Under the pieces are notes generated by a model. It searched no databases. It worked only from the letters and a program-made list of their open reading frames with translations, and was not told the DNA's origin. From Bacteroidia bacterium (GTDB lineage Bacteria; Bacteroidota; Bacteroidia; JANWJV01), in the NCBI GenBank assembly GCA_025451785.1, contig JANWJV010000026.1:1-60326 (forward strand): 60,326 nucleotides of DNA, read 5' to 3'. Position numbers and translations under genes: made by a program. The first letter of the stretch is position 1. Each line of letters starts with the position of its first letter. Positions 14,965-24,279 of the stretch are shown piece after piece.

Positions 14965-17900
14965 TTACCTAACCAAGCTTACGTGGCCAATGTACTGGTG
15001 CTTATGGCCAATGTAGTCCTGCGTCGCCACTTTCCAAACATATACATCTTGCTGAGCGATGTCCTTACCACCGTTGGCGCGTCCATCCCATCCTTTGAAC
15101 AGGTCAGATGTTTCGAAGATCAGGTTACCCCAACGGTCGAAGATCCAGAGCTTGAAGTGCGCGGGATCGATACCGATACCTTTCACATTCCATATATCGT
15201 TCACGCCGCTTCCATCAGGAGTAAAGGCGTTGGGAGCCCACAGTTCGTAGTCGCCGCCGATGCAGATAAGCCTTTCGGTAGTATCAGGACAGTTGTACTG
15301 GTTGTCGGCGATCAGTTCCACCATATAACATCCGCTATCCTTATACATGTGCACAGGATTCTGGAGGCTGGAAGTGTTATTGCTGCTTCCGCTTTCACCG
15401 AATGTCCAGGTCCAGGTGCTCGCTCCCACGCTCTGATCGGTAAAGGTGATGGTGGGATTGAGAATGGTAGTGGGCTGCGGTGTGGCGGCAAAGGCCGCTA
15501 CCACGTTGGGGAATACATTGATGTATCCGTTCTTCACCAGTGTGCTGGTACAACCGTTGATGTCTGTAATAGTAAGTGTTACGTTATAAGTTCCGGGGTT
15601 CTTATAGCAATGCTGCGCGTTATTGCCGCTGCCAACGTTGCCATCACCAAAATCCCATACCCAGTTATTGATATTGGCAGTGGTACAAGTAAAGGTTACG
15701 CATAAAGGCGCGCAACCTGCTGTATCGTTTCCACTGAATACCACAACCGGTGAAGGTATGGTAGTGATCTGCGCGGTGGTGGTGGCAGTACAACCATTAA
15801 CATCAGTAGCAGTTACGGTGTAAACACCAACCGCAAGACCGGTTGCCGATTGCGTTAATTGTCCGCCTGACCATGCGTAGTTAAATCCGCCTGTTCCGCC
15901 GGCTGCTGTCGCCGAAACGGTGCCCATTGATTTACCCGAGCAGGTAATGCCATCGGTAGCGGTCACAGTGACCACAGTGGGTTCAGTTACAGCTACTGTT
16001 GCGGTAGCGGTACATCCATTGGCGTCAGTAACCGTTACGGTATAGTTGCCTACGCCGAGGCCTGTTGCCGTTTGTGTTGCCTGAGATCCTGCTGACCACA
16101 GGTAGGTATAGGTACCGAAGCCGCCGGTAGCAGTTACACTTGCCGTTCCGGTAGCTGTTCCATTACAAAGGGCAGGTACCGATGAAGTGTTAAGGCCGGG
16201 GCCAACAGCGCCTGTGATCTGTACAGTGGCAGTGCTGGTACAACCGTTGTTATCAGTGATCTGTACGGTATAGGTTCCCGCTGAAAGACCTGTAGCCACT
16301 TGGGTGGTCTGGCCGTTTGCGCTCCATGAGTAAGTATAAGAGCCCGCACCGCCGTTACCGGAAGCTGAAGCGCTTCCAAACGCGGCACAGGTAGCGTTAT
16401 TTATATTGGTGACCGAGGCTGTTGGGCCCGCGGTGCCCAAAATGCTCACCGTAGTACTGTTCTTACATCCATTCACATCGGTTGCCGTTACGGTATAAAT
16501 ACCCAGGTTAAGACCTGTAGCCGTTTGCGTGGATTGTCCGTTGCTCCATGAATAGGAGAAGGCTCCGGTACCACCCGCACCACTCGCTGTGGCAGTACCG
16601 CCATTGGTACAAGTGGCATTGGTAGAACCAGTAATGCTGGCTACCACCGCAGGAGGCGCGGTAATAGAGAATGTTTTTGTATTACTACAGCCCGTGGCAT
16701 CGGTTACGGTCACCGTATAGGTGCCGGCGCCAAGACCGGTAGCGTTCTGAGAGGTTTGACCGTTGCTCCATGAGTAAGTATACGGTGATGTACCGGTGCT
16801 TACGGTCGCGGAAGCAGTTCCTGTAGTACCACCGAAACAAAGAGGATTGTTAGTAGCAGTGGTATAGGCTACGTTACCGCCGGTGGAGCTAACCACAACG
16901 GTTTGCGTATTGATACCGCCCGCGCAGCCGTTGGCATCAGTAACAGTAACTGTATAAGTACCTGCTGAAAGGCCGGTAATGGAAGACGATGATTGTCCAT
17001 TGCTCCACTGGTAAGTGTAAGCGCCACCGTTACCACCCGAAGCGCTTGCTGTTGCGGTTCCGCTGTTGGCGCCGCCGCAACCGGTGCCGGTAGAAGTAGC
17101 GTTCACATTAATAGTAGGCTGACAGGGATTCAGGCCGCCAAAAGAACCTACAAAGGCAACGCCAGCCACCAGTACTTCATTATTGATACCCATCGCCACA
17201 TCGTACACAGGACCAGTCATAGGTATGGATGTTACGAACGTAAGCGTTGAGTCATATTTCCTTACAGAGTTTTGTGTTCCTACATAAACGTTGCCGCAGC
17301 CGTCAACACAGATACCGCTGTTTTGCTGGAATACTGTTCCGGGGATCGCGATGTTGGAGATAGCAACACCATTGGAAACGTTACGCTTGTACACCACAAG
17401 TCCATCGTAAGTATAAACGTATTTAGTAGTAAGCGCGATGCCGTTCCAGCCGTTAAAGCCCTGGCTGCAGAAACCGCCCGAGGTGTTGGTGTACATCTGT
17501 CCGCCCTCACCCTCAAGATAACCATCTACCACACTCCAGGTAACACCGAAAGCCGGGTTCTGTTTCGCGAGGAAGTTACTTGCCGCAACGCCTGTAGCCG
17601 AACAGCCCGCAGAAACGTTGAGACTATAGGGGTTACCTGCTATATCGATCGCCAGAACCCTGAGTTCCTGGCTGCCGGTCACAAAAGAAACGTTGGAGAG
17701 CATGCCCGTATTTACGTTCACGTTCGCCACCTGTTTGCCCTGGATAAATCCGCCGGCGATCAGGTATTTGTAGTTACAGTCGAACGCCAAACGCCAGATC
17801 TCGTTAGAGCCGCCTACGTTGGTAGTATAGGTAGTGGTACCTGCAGGAGAAAGCTTAATGATCATGCCGCCCCATGCACCGTCGGAAATGTAACAGTTGC

Positions 17901-18948
17901 TGGTGAAGTCGAGCGCCATATCGCCATACCATTTGCCGGGAAGCGCGGTAGTGGCATACGACCAAAGCAGCGCTCCACCGCTGGTATATTTCTTAATAAT
18001 GTATCCGCCAGAACCTGATACGCCGGTTCCGCCGCCATACACATACACTTCACCAACTACGTTCTTGGTGATATCGTAAGCCCTGTTCAACTGGGGAAAA
18101 GCCGGGTTGATGGTCCAGGGATCGATGATAAGGGTCTTGCTCTTGTCGTAAGTTCCAAGCTTGAACGAAGCAATGTTGCCGTCGAGTTCGAAAGAGGAAT
18201 TAACAATATTGCTGTGGTCGTTATCGTAGAAAGTAACGGGTGCCTGGTCGATGATATCGCCAAAAGGCTTTAAGGTCATCCGGATATTGCCATCCTTATC
18301 TTTTGAAACACCGTCGCCGCCGGTATATTTCATTTTTACTTGCGAAGGGTCGGCGCCGGGATGAACGATAAGTGAATACTTGATGCCTTCTTTTTCATGG
18401 AAGGTATACACCACATCGATGCCGGGATAAAGGTCTTTGTAAGTGATCTTCCTGTAAGCGGGAACGAAGTGAATGCCTGTATTCACTTTTTTGGTCTGGA
18501 AGTTCCAGTAGTCGGCCGTCTTGTCCTCTGATACGATCTTCACATTGGGGTTGGAATTGAGCCATTCCATGTGAACGGTGAGCAGGTCGTATTCCATGCG
18601 CTCGCGGTCTTCTTCCGGATCAGGCTTTTCCTTGTGAGGTTGTGTGCCCGGACGCAGCCTCGCGTGGTCATAACGATAGGTCATGCCTTTGGCGGTAAAG
18701 AACTTTTGAACACCGATAAAGGTGGTGCCGAAATATATCTGCGAGTTCTTCAGGTCGTCCATCCCGTCGAACTGACCACGGTTCTCAATGAAAACCTTGT
18801 CATCGTAGGGGTTGGCCACCCAGCCTTTAGTGCCGTCTTTGTTCGAAGACTTGAGCGCCTGGGCGCTCATTTGAGTGGAAATACTGAAGAAAGAGGCAAA
18901 AAGTACACTGGTAAAAAGTGCTTTTGCGAGGGTTGAAAAGTTTTTCAT
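14965..18948 (-). CDS. T9SS type B surface protein with SprB repeats and PKD domains
   Basis: A 1327-residue secreted protein. It has a signal peptide (residues 1-30) and an N-terminal domain of the ENKGQ type (FIENRGQF near residue 50, to about 280). A beta-propeller-like region (about 290-600) with SBBP-like strands follows. Six tandem SprB repeats of about 64 residues (about 615-1060) carry the pattern YSWSNGQ...[17 protein letters not shown]. Two PKD-like domains (GNDTAGCAPLCVTF and ITFTDQS, about 1065-1200) come next. It ends in a gliding-motility-associated C-terminal domain (APNAFTPDGSGVND, IFDRWGNLIFE, GWDGR, ending HVSLVR). That domain directs export by T9SS and type B anchoring. It is monocistronic with its own terminator and no PorP/SprF neighbour. 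Adhesion or gliding is inferred. Confidence 0.88.
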   Translation of the reverse strand: MKNFSTLAKALFTSVLFASFFSISTQMSAQALKSSNKDGTKGWVANPYDDKVFIENRGQFDGMDDLKNSQIYFGTTFIGVQKFFTAKGMTYRYDHARLRPGTQPHKEKPDPEEDRERMEYDLLTVHMEWLNSNPNVKIVSEDKTADYWNFQTKKVNTGIHFVPAYRKITYKDLYPGIDVVYTFHEKEGIKYSLIVHPGADPSQVKMKYTGGDGVSKDKDGNIRMTLKPFGDIIDQAPVTFYDNDHSNIVNSSFELDGNIASFKLGTYDKSKTLIIDPWTINPAFPQLNRAYDITKNVVGEVYVYGGGTGVSGSGGYIIKKYTSGGALLWSYATTALPGKWYGDMALDFTSNCYISDGAWGGMIIKLSPAGTTTYTTNVGGSNEIWRLAFDCNYKYLIAGGFIQGKQVANVNVNTGMLSNVSFVTGSQELRVLAIDIAGNPYSLNVSAGCSATGVAASNFLAKQNPAFGVTWSVVDGYLEGEGGQMYTNTSGGFCSQGFNGWNGIALTTKYVYTYDGLVVYKRNVSNGVAISNIAIPGTVFQQNSGICVDGCGNVYVGTQNSVRKYDSTLTFVTSIPMTGPVYDVAMGINNEVLVAGVAFVGSFGGLNPCQPTINVNATSTGTGCGGANSGTATASASGGNGGAYTYQWSNGQSSSSITGLSAGTYTVTVTDANGCAGGINTQTVVVSSTGGNVAYTTATNNPLCFGGTTGTASATVSTGTSPYTYSWSNGQTSQNATGLGAGTYTVTVTDATGCSNTKTFSITAPPAVVASITGSTNATCTNGGTATASGAGGTGAFSYSWSNGQSTQTATGLNLGIYTVTATDVNGCKNSTTVSILGTAGPTASVTNINNATCAAFGSASASGNGGAGSYTYSWSANGQTTQVATGLSAGTYTVQITDNNGCTSTATVQITGAVGPGLNTSSVPALCNGTATGTASVTATGGFGTYTYLWSAGSQATQTATGLGVGNYTVTVTDANGCTATATVAVTEPTVVTVTATDGITCSGKSMGTVSATAAGGTGGFNYAWSGGQLTQSATGLAVGVYTVTATDVNGCTATTTAQITTIPSPVVVFSGNDTAGCAPLCVTFTCTTANINNWVWDFGDGNVGSGNNAQHCYKNPGTYNVTLTITDINGCTSTLVKNGYINVFPNVVAAFAATPQPTTILNPTITFTDQSVGASTWTWTFGESGSSNNTSSLQNPVHMYKDSGCYMVELIADNQYNCPDTTERLICIGGDYELWAPNAFTPDGSGVNDIWNVKGIGIDPAHFKLWIFDRWGNLIFETSDLFKGWDGRANGGKDIAQQDVYVWKVATQDYIGHKHQYIGHVSLVR

Positions 18949-19037
18949 TAGGGGCAGTTTAATTTACAAAAATGTTAAAAAAAGAGCATAATTCCAAATG
19001 TTGCTATATACTAAGGATGCAAAAGGCTGCGGAAAGG

Positions 19038-19069
19038 TTGCATCTATTACTGGATAATACTTAACTTTA
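19038..19069 (+). promoter_or_regulatory. Putative promoter of the rel cluster
   Basis: TTG at 19038-19040 and TAACTTTA at 19062-19069 are separated by 21 bp, fitting the Bacteroidota -33/-7 arrangement with one mismatch in the -7 box. The first ORF starts at 19083. Confidence 0.45.
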
Positions 19070-19082
19070 GGTCGGAAATTCC

Positions 19083-19805
19083 ATGATTTTCGACAAAATA
19101 GACATCCGGAAGGCCCTTGTGAAAGAGCAGGAAAGGCAAACTTCTATCCTTGAGGAGGTGCAGCATGTGCTGCAGTTATCGAGCGACAAGGATAAGGACG
19201 TTATACGCCGCATCAAAAAAAGAAAGGACTCTATTGATTCGCTTCCTTTTATGCCTGACAAAGAAGACAAGAAGAACATTTTTTCGCTCAACGATATACG
19301 GAGCATATGCATCAAGTATCGCCTTCGTTTCCTTAACTCCTCCCATTTTGCAGCTGAGATACCGTACGAGGCCATTTCCAAAGTACATGCTTTTGAAAAA
19401 AAATATGGTTTCAGGATCGAAGACTTCAAGATCGTTGCCCCTGATACGGTGTTCAAGCTTCATGATGTTAACAAAGACCCCTTGCTGCTGGCAAAGCTCG
19501 GCGACGATGCCTATTACCTCATTCACAAATGGGGCGACGATATGAAATGGTACCGCAATATTCTTTGCTATCCTTTTCGCAGTTTCTTCACATTCCTCCC
19601 CTCGGTATATATCCTTGGGCTTATTATCGGCTTTTCAATGCCCATTGCCTGGATGAACGCAAGGGCTGAGCACGAGATCTATTACAGGATATGGTTGTCT
19701 GTCCACTTTTTTATAGCGCTCACCGGATTCTTTGTTTTCCTGGGCGCTGCCTTTCACCGTAATTTCAGTGCCGTAAACTGGAGATCACATTATTTCAATG
19801 GCTGA
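19083..19805 (+). CDS. Conserved two-helix membrane protein of unknown function
   Basis: A 240-residue protein with a charged cytoplasmic N-terminal part (about 1-165) and two hydrophobic helices near residues 170-192 (FLPSVYILGLIIGFSMPIAW) and 203-225. It has no signal peptide and no recognised motif. It overlaps the start of the Rel gene by 8 bp, so it is very probably co-translated with it. A role tied to stringent response sensing is only suggested by position. Confidence 0.7.
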   Translation: MIFDKIDIRKALVKEQERQTSILEEVQHVLQLSSDKDKDVIRRIKKRKDSIDSLPFMPDKEDKKNIFSLNDIRSICIKYRLRFLNSSHFAAEIPYEAISKVHAFEKKYGFRIEDFKIVAPDTVFKLHDVNKDPLLLAKLGDDAYYLIHKWGDDMKWYRNILCYPFRSFFTFLPSVYILGLIIGFSMPIAWMNARAEHEIYYRIWLSVHFFIALTGFFVFLGAAFHRNFSAVNWRSHYFNG

Positions 19806-22047
19806 GAGCGCCCCCCAAAAGATACAGGCAGAAGCAAAGATGGACCTGGAGGAAGAGAAGAAGGAGATCCTTAATCGCTACCGCCATCTCTTAAAAGCTT
19901 GCCGCCGAAAGCTGGAGAAGGGTGACAAGCAGCTGATCCGTAAAGCTTTTAATATCTCCCTGGAAGCGCACCGCGACATGCGGCGTAAATCAGGGGAACC
20001 CTATATTTTTCACCCCCTGGCAGTGGCGCATATATGCGCCGAAGAGATAGGCCTGGGAACGACTTCCATTGTATGCGCATTGCTGCATGATGTGGTGGAA
20101 GATACCGATCTCACGCTCGACGATATCAAGGGCATGTTCGGCGACAAGGTGGCGAAGATCATTGACGGCCTTACCAAGATCTCGGGAGTGTTCGACCAAA
20201 CATCTTCACTGCAGGCGGAGAACTTCCGGAAGATGCTGCTCACCCTCTCGGATGATATCCGCGTGATCCTCATCAAGCTTGCCGACCGCCTGCACAACAT
20301 GCGCACGCTCGACTCGATGAAGCGCGACAAGCAGCTGAAGATCGCTTCTGAAACACTTTACCTGTACGCTCCCCTCGCCCACCGTCTTGGTCTAAACGCC
20401 ATCAAAACGGAAATGGAAGACCTGGGGCTTAAATACACCGAGCCGGATGTGTTCCATTCCATACAGCAAAAACTAAAAGACACCGAGCCTGAGCGCAAAC
20501 GTTATATAAATAAGTTCATCCTTCCTATCAAGGAGATCCTCGAAGAGCAGGGCTTTAAGGCCAAAGTGTACGGACGGCCGAAATCCATCTTCTCCATCAA
20601 TAACAAGATGAAGAACAAGATCGTCCCTTTCGAGGAAGTGTATGACATCTTCGCCATTCGCATCATCACGAGCTCAAAAACAGAGGATGAGAAAGCCGAT
20701 TGCTGGAGGATCTATTCTATCGTCACCGATTTTTATCATCCCAGTCCTGACCGGCTGCGCGACTGGATCTCTACCCCCAAGGCCAACGGCTACGAGTCGC
20801 TGCATACTACGGTGATGGGCCCCGACGGAAAATGGGTGGAAGTACAGATACGCAGCGAACGTATGGACGAGGTAGCCGAAAAAGGGTACGCGGCCCATTG
20901 GAAATACAAGGACACCGGTACCGAAAGCCAGCTCGATGAATGGATACGAAGGATACGTGAGTTGCTGGAAAGCCCCGAGGAGAACGCGATGGACTTCATC
21001 GACGACTTCAAGCTCAACCTCTTCGCCGAAGAGATATTCACCTTCACTCCCAAAGGAGAGATGCGTACCCTGCCCGTGAACTCCACTGCGCTCGATTTTG
21101 CCTTTGACATTCACACCAAGGTGGGTGAAAAATGCATCGGCGCCAAGGTGAACCATAAACTGGTTCCGCTTAGTTACCAGCTCAAAAGCGGCGACCAGGT
21201 GGAGATCATTACTTCAGGCAAGCAATTGCCTAAGGAAGACTGGCTGGGCTTCGTAGTGACCGCCCGCGCCAAATCCAAGATCAAGAACGCGCTGAAAGAA
21301 GCCAAGAAAAAAGTGGCCGAGGAAGGACGGGAAATGCTGGAACGCAAGTTCGATCACCTGAAGCTCGACTTCACGGTGCAGAACATACAGGATATCGTAC
21401 ATTATTTCAAACTCCCCAGCAGCCAGGAACTGTTCTACAAGGTGGCCGTGGGAAGCATCAACCTGAAGCACATCAAAGATTTCCACAAGGACAAGATAAA
21501 AGGAGTATTAAAGAGCAAGACCGCGCATAAGAAAAAGGAAGCACCCAGCCCGAACACCCTCGAGCATATCGTCTCTTCTGTAAGGGGAAAATCGGACATG
21601 CTGGTGCTTGGGGAGAATCTCGACAAGATCGACTACAAACTTTCCCCCTGCTGCAATCCTATTCCCGGCGATGACGTGTTTGGTTTTATCACCATCAACG
21701 AAGGAATCAAGATCCACCGTGTCACCTGTCCCAACGCGGTGCAGCTCATGTCGAACTACGCCTACCGGATCGTAAAGGCGAAATGGACCGGCCAGGAGAT
21801 GATCTCCTTCCTTGCCGGCATACGGGTAACAGGTATCGATGACGTAGGCATTGTGAACAATATCACGAAGATCATTTCAAACGAACTGAACGTAAACATG
21901 CGCTCCATCAGCTTCGACAGCAACGATGGCATCTTCGAGGGCACCATCATGGTGTTCGTGCATGACACCAACCACCTTACGGGCCTTATGAAAAAACTAA
22001 AGAAGGTGAAAGGTGTTCTCAATGTCAACCGCACCGACAGCAATTAA
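19798..22047 (+). CDS. Bifunctional (p)ppGpp synthetase/hydrolase
   Basis: This RelA/SpoT homologue makes and degrades the alarmone (p)ppGpp. The 749-residue protein has the HD hydrolase domain with intact metal residues (His72 in FHPLAVAH; His97-Asp98 in ALLHDVVEDT). The synthetase domain follows (YGRPKSIFSINNKM, YDIFAIRII, GYESLHTTVMGPDGKWVEVQ). A TGS domain lies near 420-480 (FTPKGEMRTLPVNSTALDFA), then a helical region, a Cys-containing zinc-finger-like stretch (LSPCCNPIPGDDVFGFI) and a C-terminal ACT domain. Intact catalytic residues in both halves argue for a Rel-type bifunctional enzyme. It is the first annotated member of a cluster that continues to purA. Confidence 0.95.
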   Translation: MAESAPQKIQAEAKMDLEEEKKEILNRYRHLLKACRRKLEKGDKQLIRKAFNISLEAHRDMRRKSGEPYIFHPLAVAHICAEEIGLGTTSIVCALLHDVVEDTDLTLDDIKGMFGDKVAKIIDGLTKISGVFDQTSSLQAENFRKMLLTLSDDIRVILIKLADRLHNMRTLDSMKRDKQLKIASETLYLYAPLAHRLGLNAIKTEMEDLGLKYTEPDVFHSIQQKLKDTEPERKRYINKFILPIKEILEEQGFKAKVYGRPKSIFSINNKMKNKIVPFEEVYDIFAIRIITSSKTEDEKADCWRIYSIVTDFYHPSPDRLRDWISTPKANGYESLHTTVMGPDGKWVEVQIRSERMDEVAEKGYAAHWKYKDTGTESQLDEWIRRIRELLESPEENAMDFIDDFKLNLFAEEIFTFTPKGEMRTLPVNSTALDFAFDIHTKVGEKCIGAKVNHKLVPLSYQLKSGDQVEIITSGKQLPKEDWLGFVVTARAKSKIKNALKEAKKKVAEEGREMLERKFDHLKLDFTVQNIQDIVHYFKLPSSQELFYKVAVGSINLKHIKDFHKDKIKGVLKSKTAHKKKEAPSPNTLEHIVSSVRGKSDMLVLGENLDKIDYKLSPCCNPIPGDDVFGFITINEGIKIHRVTCPNAVQLMSNYAYRIVKAKWTGQEMISFLAGIRVTGIDDVGIVNNITKIISNELNVNMRSISFDSNDGIFEGTIMVFVHDTNHLTGLMKKLKKVKGVLNVNRTDSN

Positions 22048-22079
22048 TTATTCCCTCCTTCCTATTTGATTTTATTTAC

Positions 22080-22087
22080 TACTTTTA
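22080..22087 (+). promoter_or_regulatory. Putative -7 box for the fur-type gene
   Basis: TACTTTTA, one mismatch from TAnnTTTG, lies 16 bp before the ATG at 22104. The same octamer precedes thrS at 59130-59137. Confidence 0.3.
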
Positions 22088-22103
22088 AGCGCTAAGCGCA
22101 ACA

Positions 22104-22583
22104 ATGAACGCGGATACCAAAGAGACCGTTCGCCAGATATTCATCAAATACCTGGAAGAAAGAAAACACCGGAAGACCCCCGAGCGCTTCGCCATACTCA
22201 ACGAGATCTATTCCAACAAAGGTCATTTCGACATCGAGTCGCTGTACATTCACATGAAGAACAAGAAGTACCGCGTAAGCCGCGCTACTCTTTACAATAC
22301 CATTGAGCTATTGCTCGATTGTAACCTGGTGACCCGTCACCAGTTCGGCAAGAACATCGCCCAGTTCGAAAAATCGTTTGAATACCGTCAGCACGATCAC
22401 CTCATTTGCGAAGACTGCGAAAAAGTGTTCGAGTTCTGCGATCCGCGTGTGCAGCAGATCCAAAAGATGACGGAAGACATCCTGCAGTTCAGGGTCACCC
22501 ATCATTCGCTTACCTTTTACGGCAAGTGCAGCAAGCTGGCGAAGAAATCGGGCTGCGAACATTTTCATTCCCTTAAGTCCTGA
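22104..22583 (+). CDS. Fur-family transcriptional regulator
   Basis: A 159-residue metalloregulator. The winged-helix N-domain includes [21 protein letters not shown] and the recognition segment [19 protein letters not shown]. The C-domain holds a Cys-x2-Cys site ([11 protein letters not shown]) and histidine-rich metal ligands (YRQHDHLIC). Whether it senses iron, zinc, manganese or peroxide (Fur, Zur, Mur, PerR) cannot be told. It lies 6 bp before the STAS gene. Confidence 0.9.
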   Translation: MNADTKETVRQIFIKYLEERKHRKTPERFAILNEIYSNKGHFDIESLYIHMKNKKYRVSRATLYNTIELLLDCNLVTRHQFGKNIAQFEKSFEYRQHDHLICEDCEKVFEFCDPRVQQIQKMTEDILQFRVTHHSLTFYGKCSKLAKKSGCEHFHSLKS

Positions 22584-22589
22584 TCCTTT

Positions 22590-22934
22590 ATGCAGTTCTT
22601 CCACAACACCACACAAGAATTCGACGTCACCGTAATTTCCCTTCAGGGCGAGCTCATCGACCGCAACCAGGGAAAGGCGTTGCTCAGCGAGATAGACACA
22701 CTGGTGGCAGAACGCCATCTTAAATACGTATTCGACCTGGCGGGACTTAAATACATCAACAGCAGCGGGCTCAGTGTGCTGATCAACATCCTAACTAAAG
22801 TGCGCAAGCTGGGTGGCGAGGTGATCATCTCCAGTGTATCCGCCAAAGTGAACGAACTTCTTATCATCACCAAGCTGCACACCATATTTACTGTTACCGA
22901 CAGCATCGATAAAGCCATTGCCAAGCTGAAGTGA
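22590..22934 (+). CDS. STAS-domain anti-sigma factor antagonist-like protein
   Basis: A 114-residue single STAS domain. The phosphorylation loop is visible as DLAGLKYINSSGLSVLINI, where one of the two serines in NSSG aligns with the SpoIIAA/RsbV phosphoserine. Such proteins release an anti-sigma factor or act in partner switching. No kinase or phosphatase partner is in the window. It is tightly linked to the Fur-type gene (6 bp) and to purA (25 bp). Confidence 0.88.
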   Translation: MQFFHNTTQEFDVTVISLQGELIDRNQGKALLSEIDTLVAERHLKYVFDLAGLKYINSSGLSVLINILTKVRKLGGEVIISSVSAKVNELLIITKLHTIFTVTDSIDKAIAKLK

Positions 22935-22959
22935 TCCCTGCACTAAAAAAACCGAACCT

Positions 22960-24240
22960 ATGAAAGTAGATGTCCTCCTGGGCCTCCAATGGGGAGACGA
23001 AGGAAAAGGAAAGATCGTTGACGTTCTTACCCCCAAGTATAACATCATCGCCCGCTTCCAGGGCGGCCCCAACGCGGGACATACCCTGGAGTTCAACGGC
23101 ATTAAGCACGTGCTGCATATTATCCCCTCAGGTATATTTCATGGCAACTCCATCAACATCGTAGGCAACGGTGTGGTGATAGACCCTGTCATCTTCAAGA
23201 AAGAAGTAGATGCGCTCAAAAAGATGGGCGTGGATGTAAAGTCGAGACTGCTGCTCTCCAAAAGAGCGCACCTCATCCTTCCCACGCATCGCCTGCTGGA
23301 TGCCGCTTCGGAAGCATCGAAAGGAAAAGAGAAGATAGGTTCTACACTAAAGGGTATTGGTCCTGCCTATATGGATAAGACCGGCAGGAACGGGCTCAGG
23401 GTGGGCGATATCACACTTCCCGATTTCAAAAAGAAATATGATTTCCTCGTTGCAAAACATAAACAGATACTTGATGGCTATAAGTTCTCTTATAACCTCA
23501 AAGAACTGGAAGGCCCCTGGCTGGCAGCTACCGAGGAGCTGAAAGAGCTTGAGCATATTGACAGCGAGCATTACCTGAACAAGGCGCTGCACGGTAAAAA
23601 AGCGATCCTTGCTGAAGGAGCCCAGGGCTCTTTGCTCGATATTGATTTCGGATCCTATCCCTTTGTCACTTCCTCCAACACCATTTGCGCCGGCGCCTGC
23701 ACAGGCCTCGGCATCGCTCCTTCACGCATCGGTGAGGTGATCGGGATATTCAAAGCCTATTGCACCCGTGTAGGCAGCGGCCCCTTCCCTACCGAACTGG
23801 AAGATGAGACCGGAGAACTGCTCCGCAAGAACGGCAATGAGTTTGGCTCCACTACGGGCCGTCCACGCCGCTGCGGATGGCTCGATCTGCCCGCCTTGAA
23901 ATATGCTATCATGGTAAACGGTGTCACCAGCCTTATCATGATGAAGGCCGATGTACTTAGCAGCTTTGAGACCATTAAGGTGTGTACGCACTATATGCAC
24001 AATGGGAAAAAGACCGACCAGCTTCCCTACGACATTTCACCAGGCCAGGTAGAACCGGTGTATCACGAACTGAAAGGCTGGAACCGCGATCTTACCACGC
24101 TTCATTCCATCGGCGATATTCCCGAGGAACTCAATGATTACATCCTTTTCCTTGAGAAAGAGCTGGGTGTCCCTATCAATATCGTATCGGTGGGGCCTGA
24201 CAGGACACAGACCCTGCTCCGTAACGGGGTGTTGGCGTAA
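22960..24240 (+). CDS. purA: Adenylosuccinate synthase
   Basis: PurA joins IMP and aspartate with GTP to form adenylosuccinate, the first committed step to AMP. The 426-residue protein has the family length. It starts with the P-loop-like QWGDEGKGKIVD, then GPNAGHT, GIGPAYMDK, GAQGSLLDIDFGSYPFVTSSN and the C-terminal VSVGPDRTQT. In E. coli this enzyme is inhibited by ppGpp, so its placement downstream of a Rel gene is suggestive, though the linkage may simply be conserved order. Confidence 0.97.
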   Translation: MKVDVLLGLQWGDEGKGKIVDVLTPKYNIIARFQGGPNAGHTLEFNGIKHVLHIIPSGIFHGNSINIVGNGVVIDPVIFKKEVDALKKMGVDVKSRLLLSKRAHLILPTHRLLDAASEASKGKEKIGSTLKGIGPAYMDKTGRNGLRVGDITLPDFKKKYDFLVAKHKQILDGYKFSYNLKELEGPWLAATEELKELEHIDSEHYLNKALHGKKAILAEGAQGSLLDIDFGSYPFVTSSNTICAGACTGLGIAPSRIGEVIGIFKAYCTRVGSGPFPTELEDETGELLRKNGNEFGSTTGRPRRCGWLDLPALKYAIMVNGVTSLIMMKADVLSSFETIKVCTHYMHNGKKTDQLPYDISPGQVEPVYHELKGWNRDLTTLHSIGDIPEELNDYILFLEKELGVPINIVSVGPDRTQTLLRNGVLA

Positions 24241-24279
24241 TCTTTGTTTGCATTTGCCGCCCTGCAAAACAGGGTACCT

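Noticed and set aside
17272-18018. A 248-codon plus-strand ORF antisense to the 1327-residue adhesin gene
   Set aside because: It mirrors a real gene with signal peptide, SprB repeats and sorting domain; such shadows are common opposite long GC-balanced genes.
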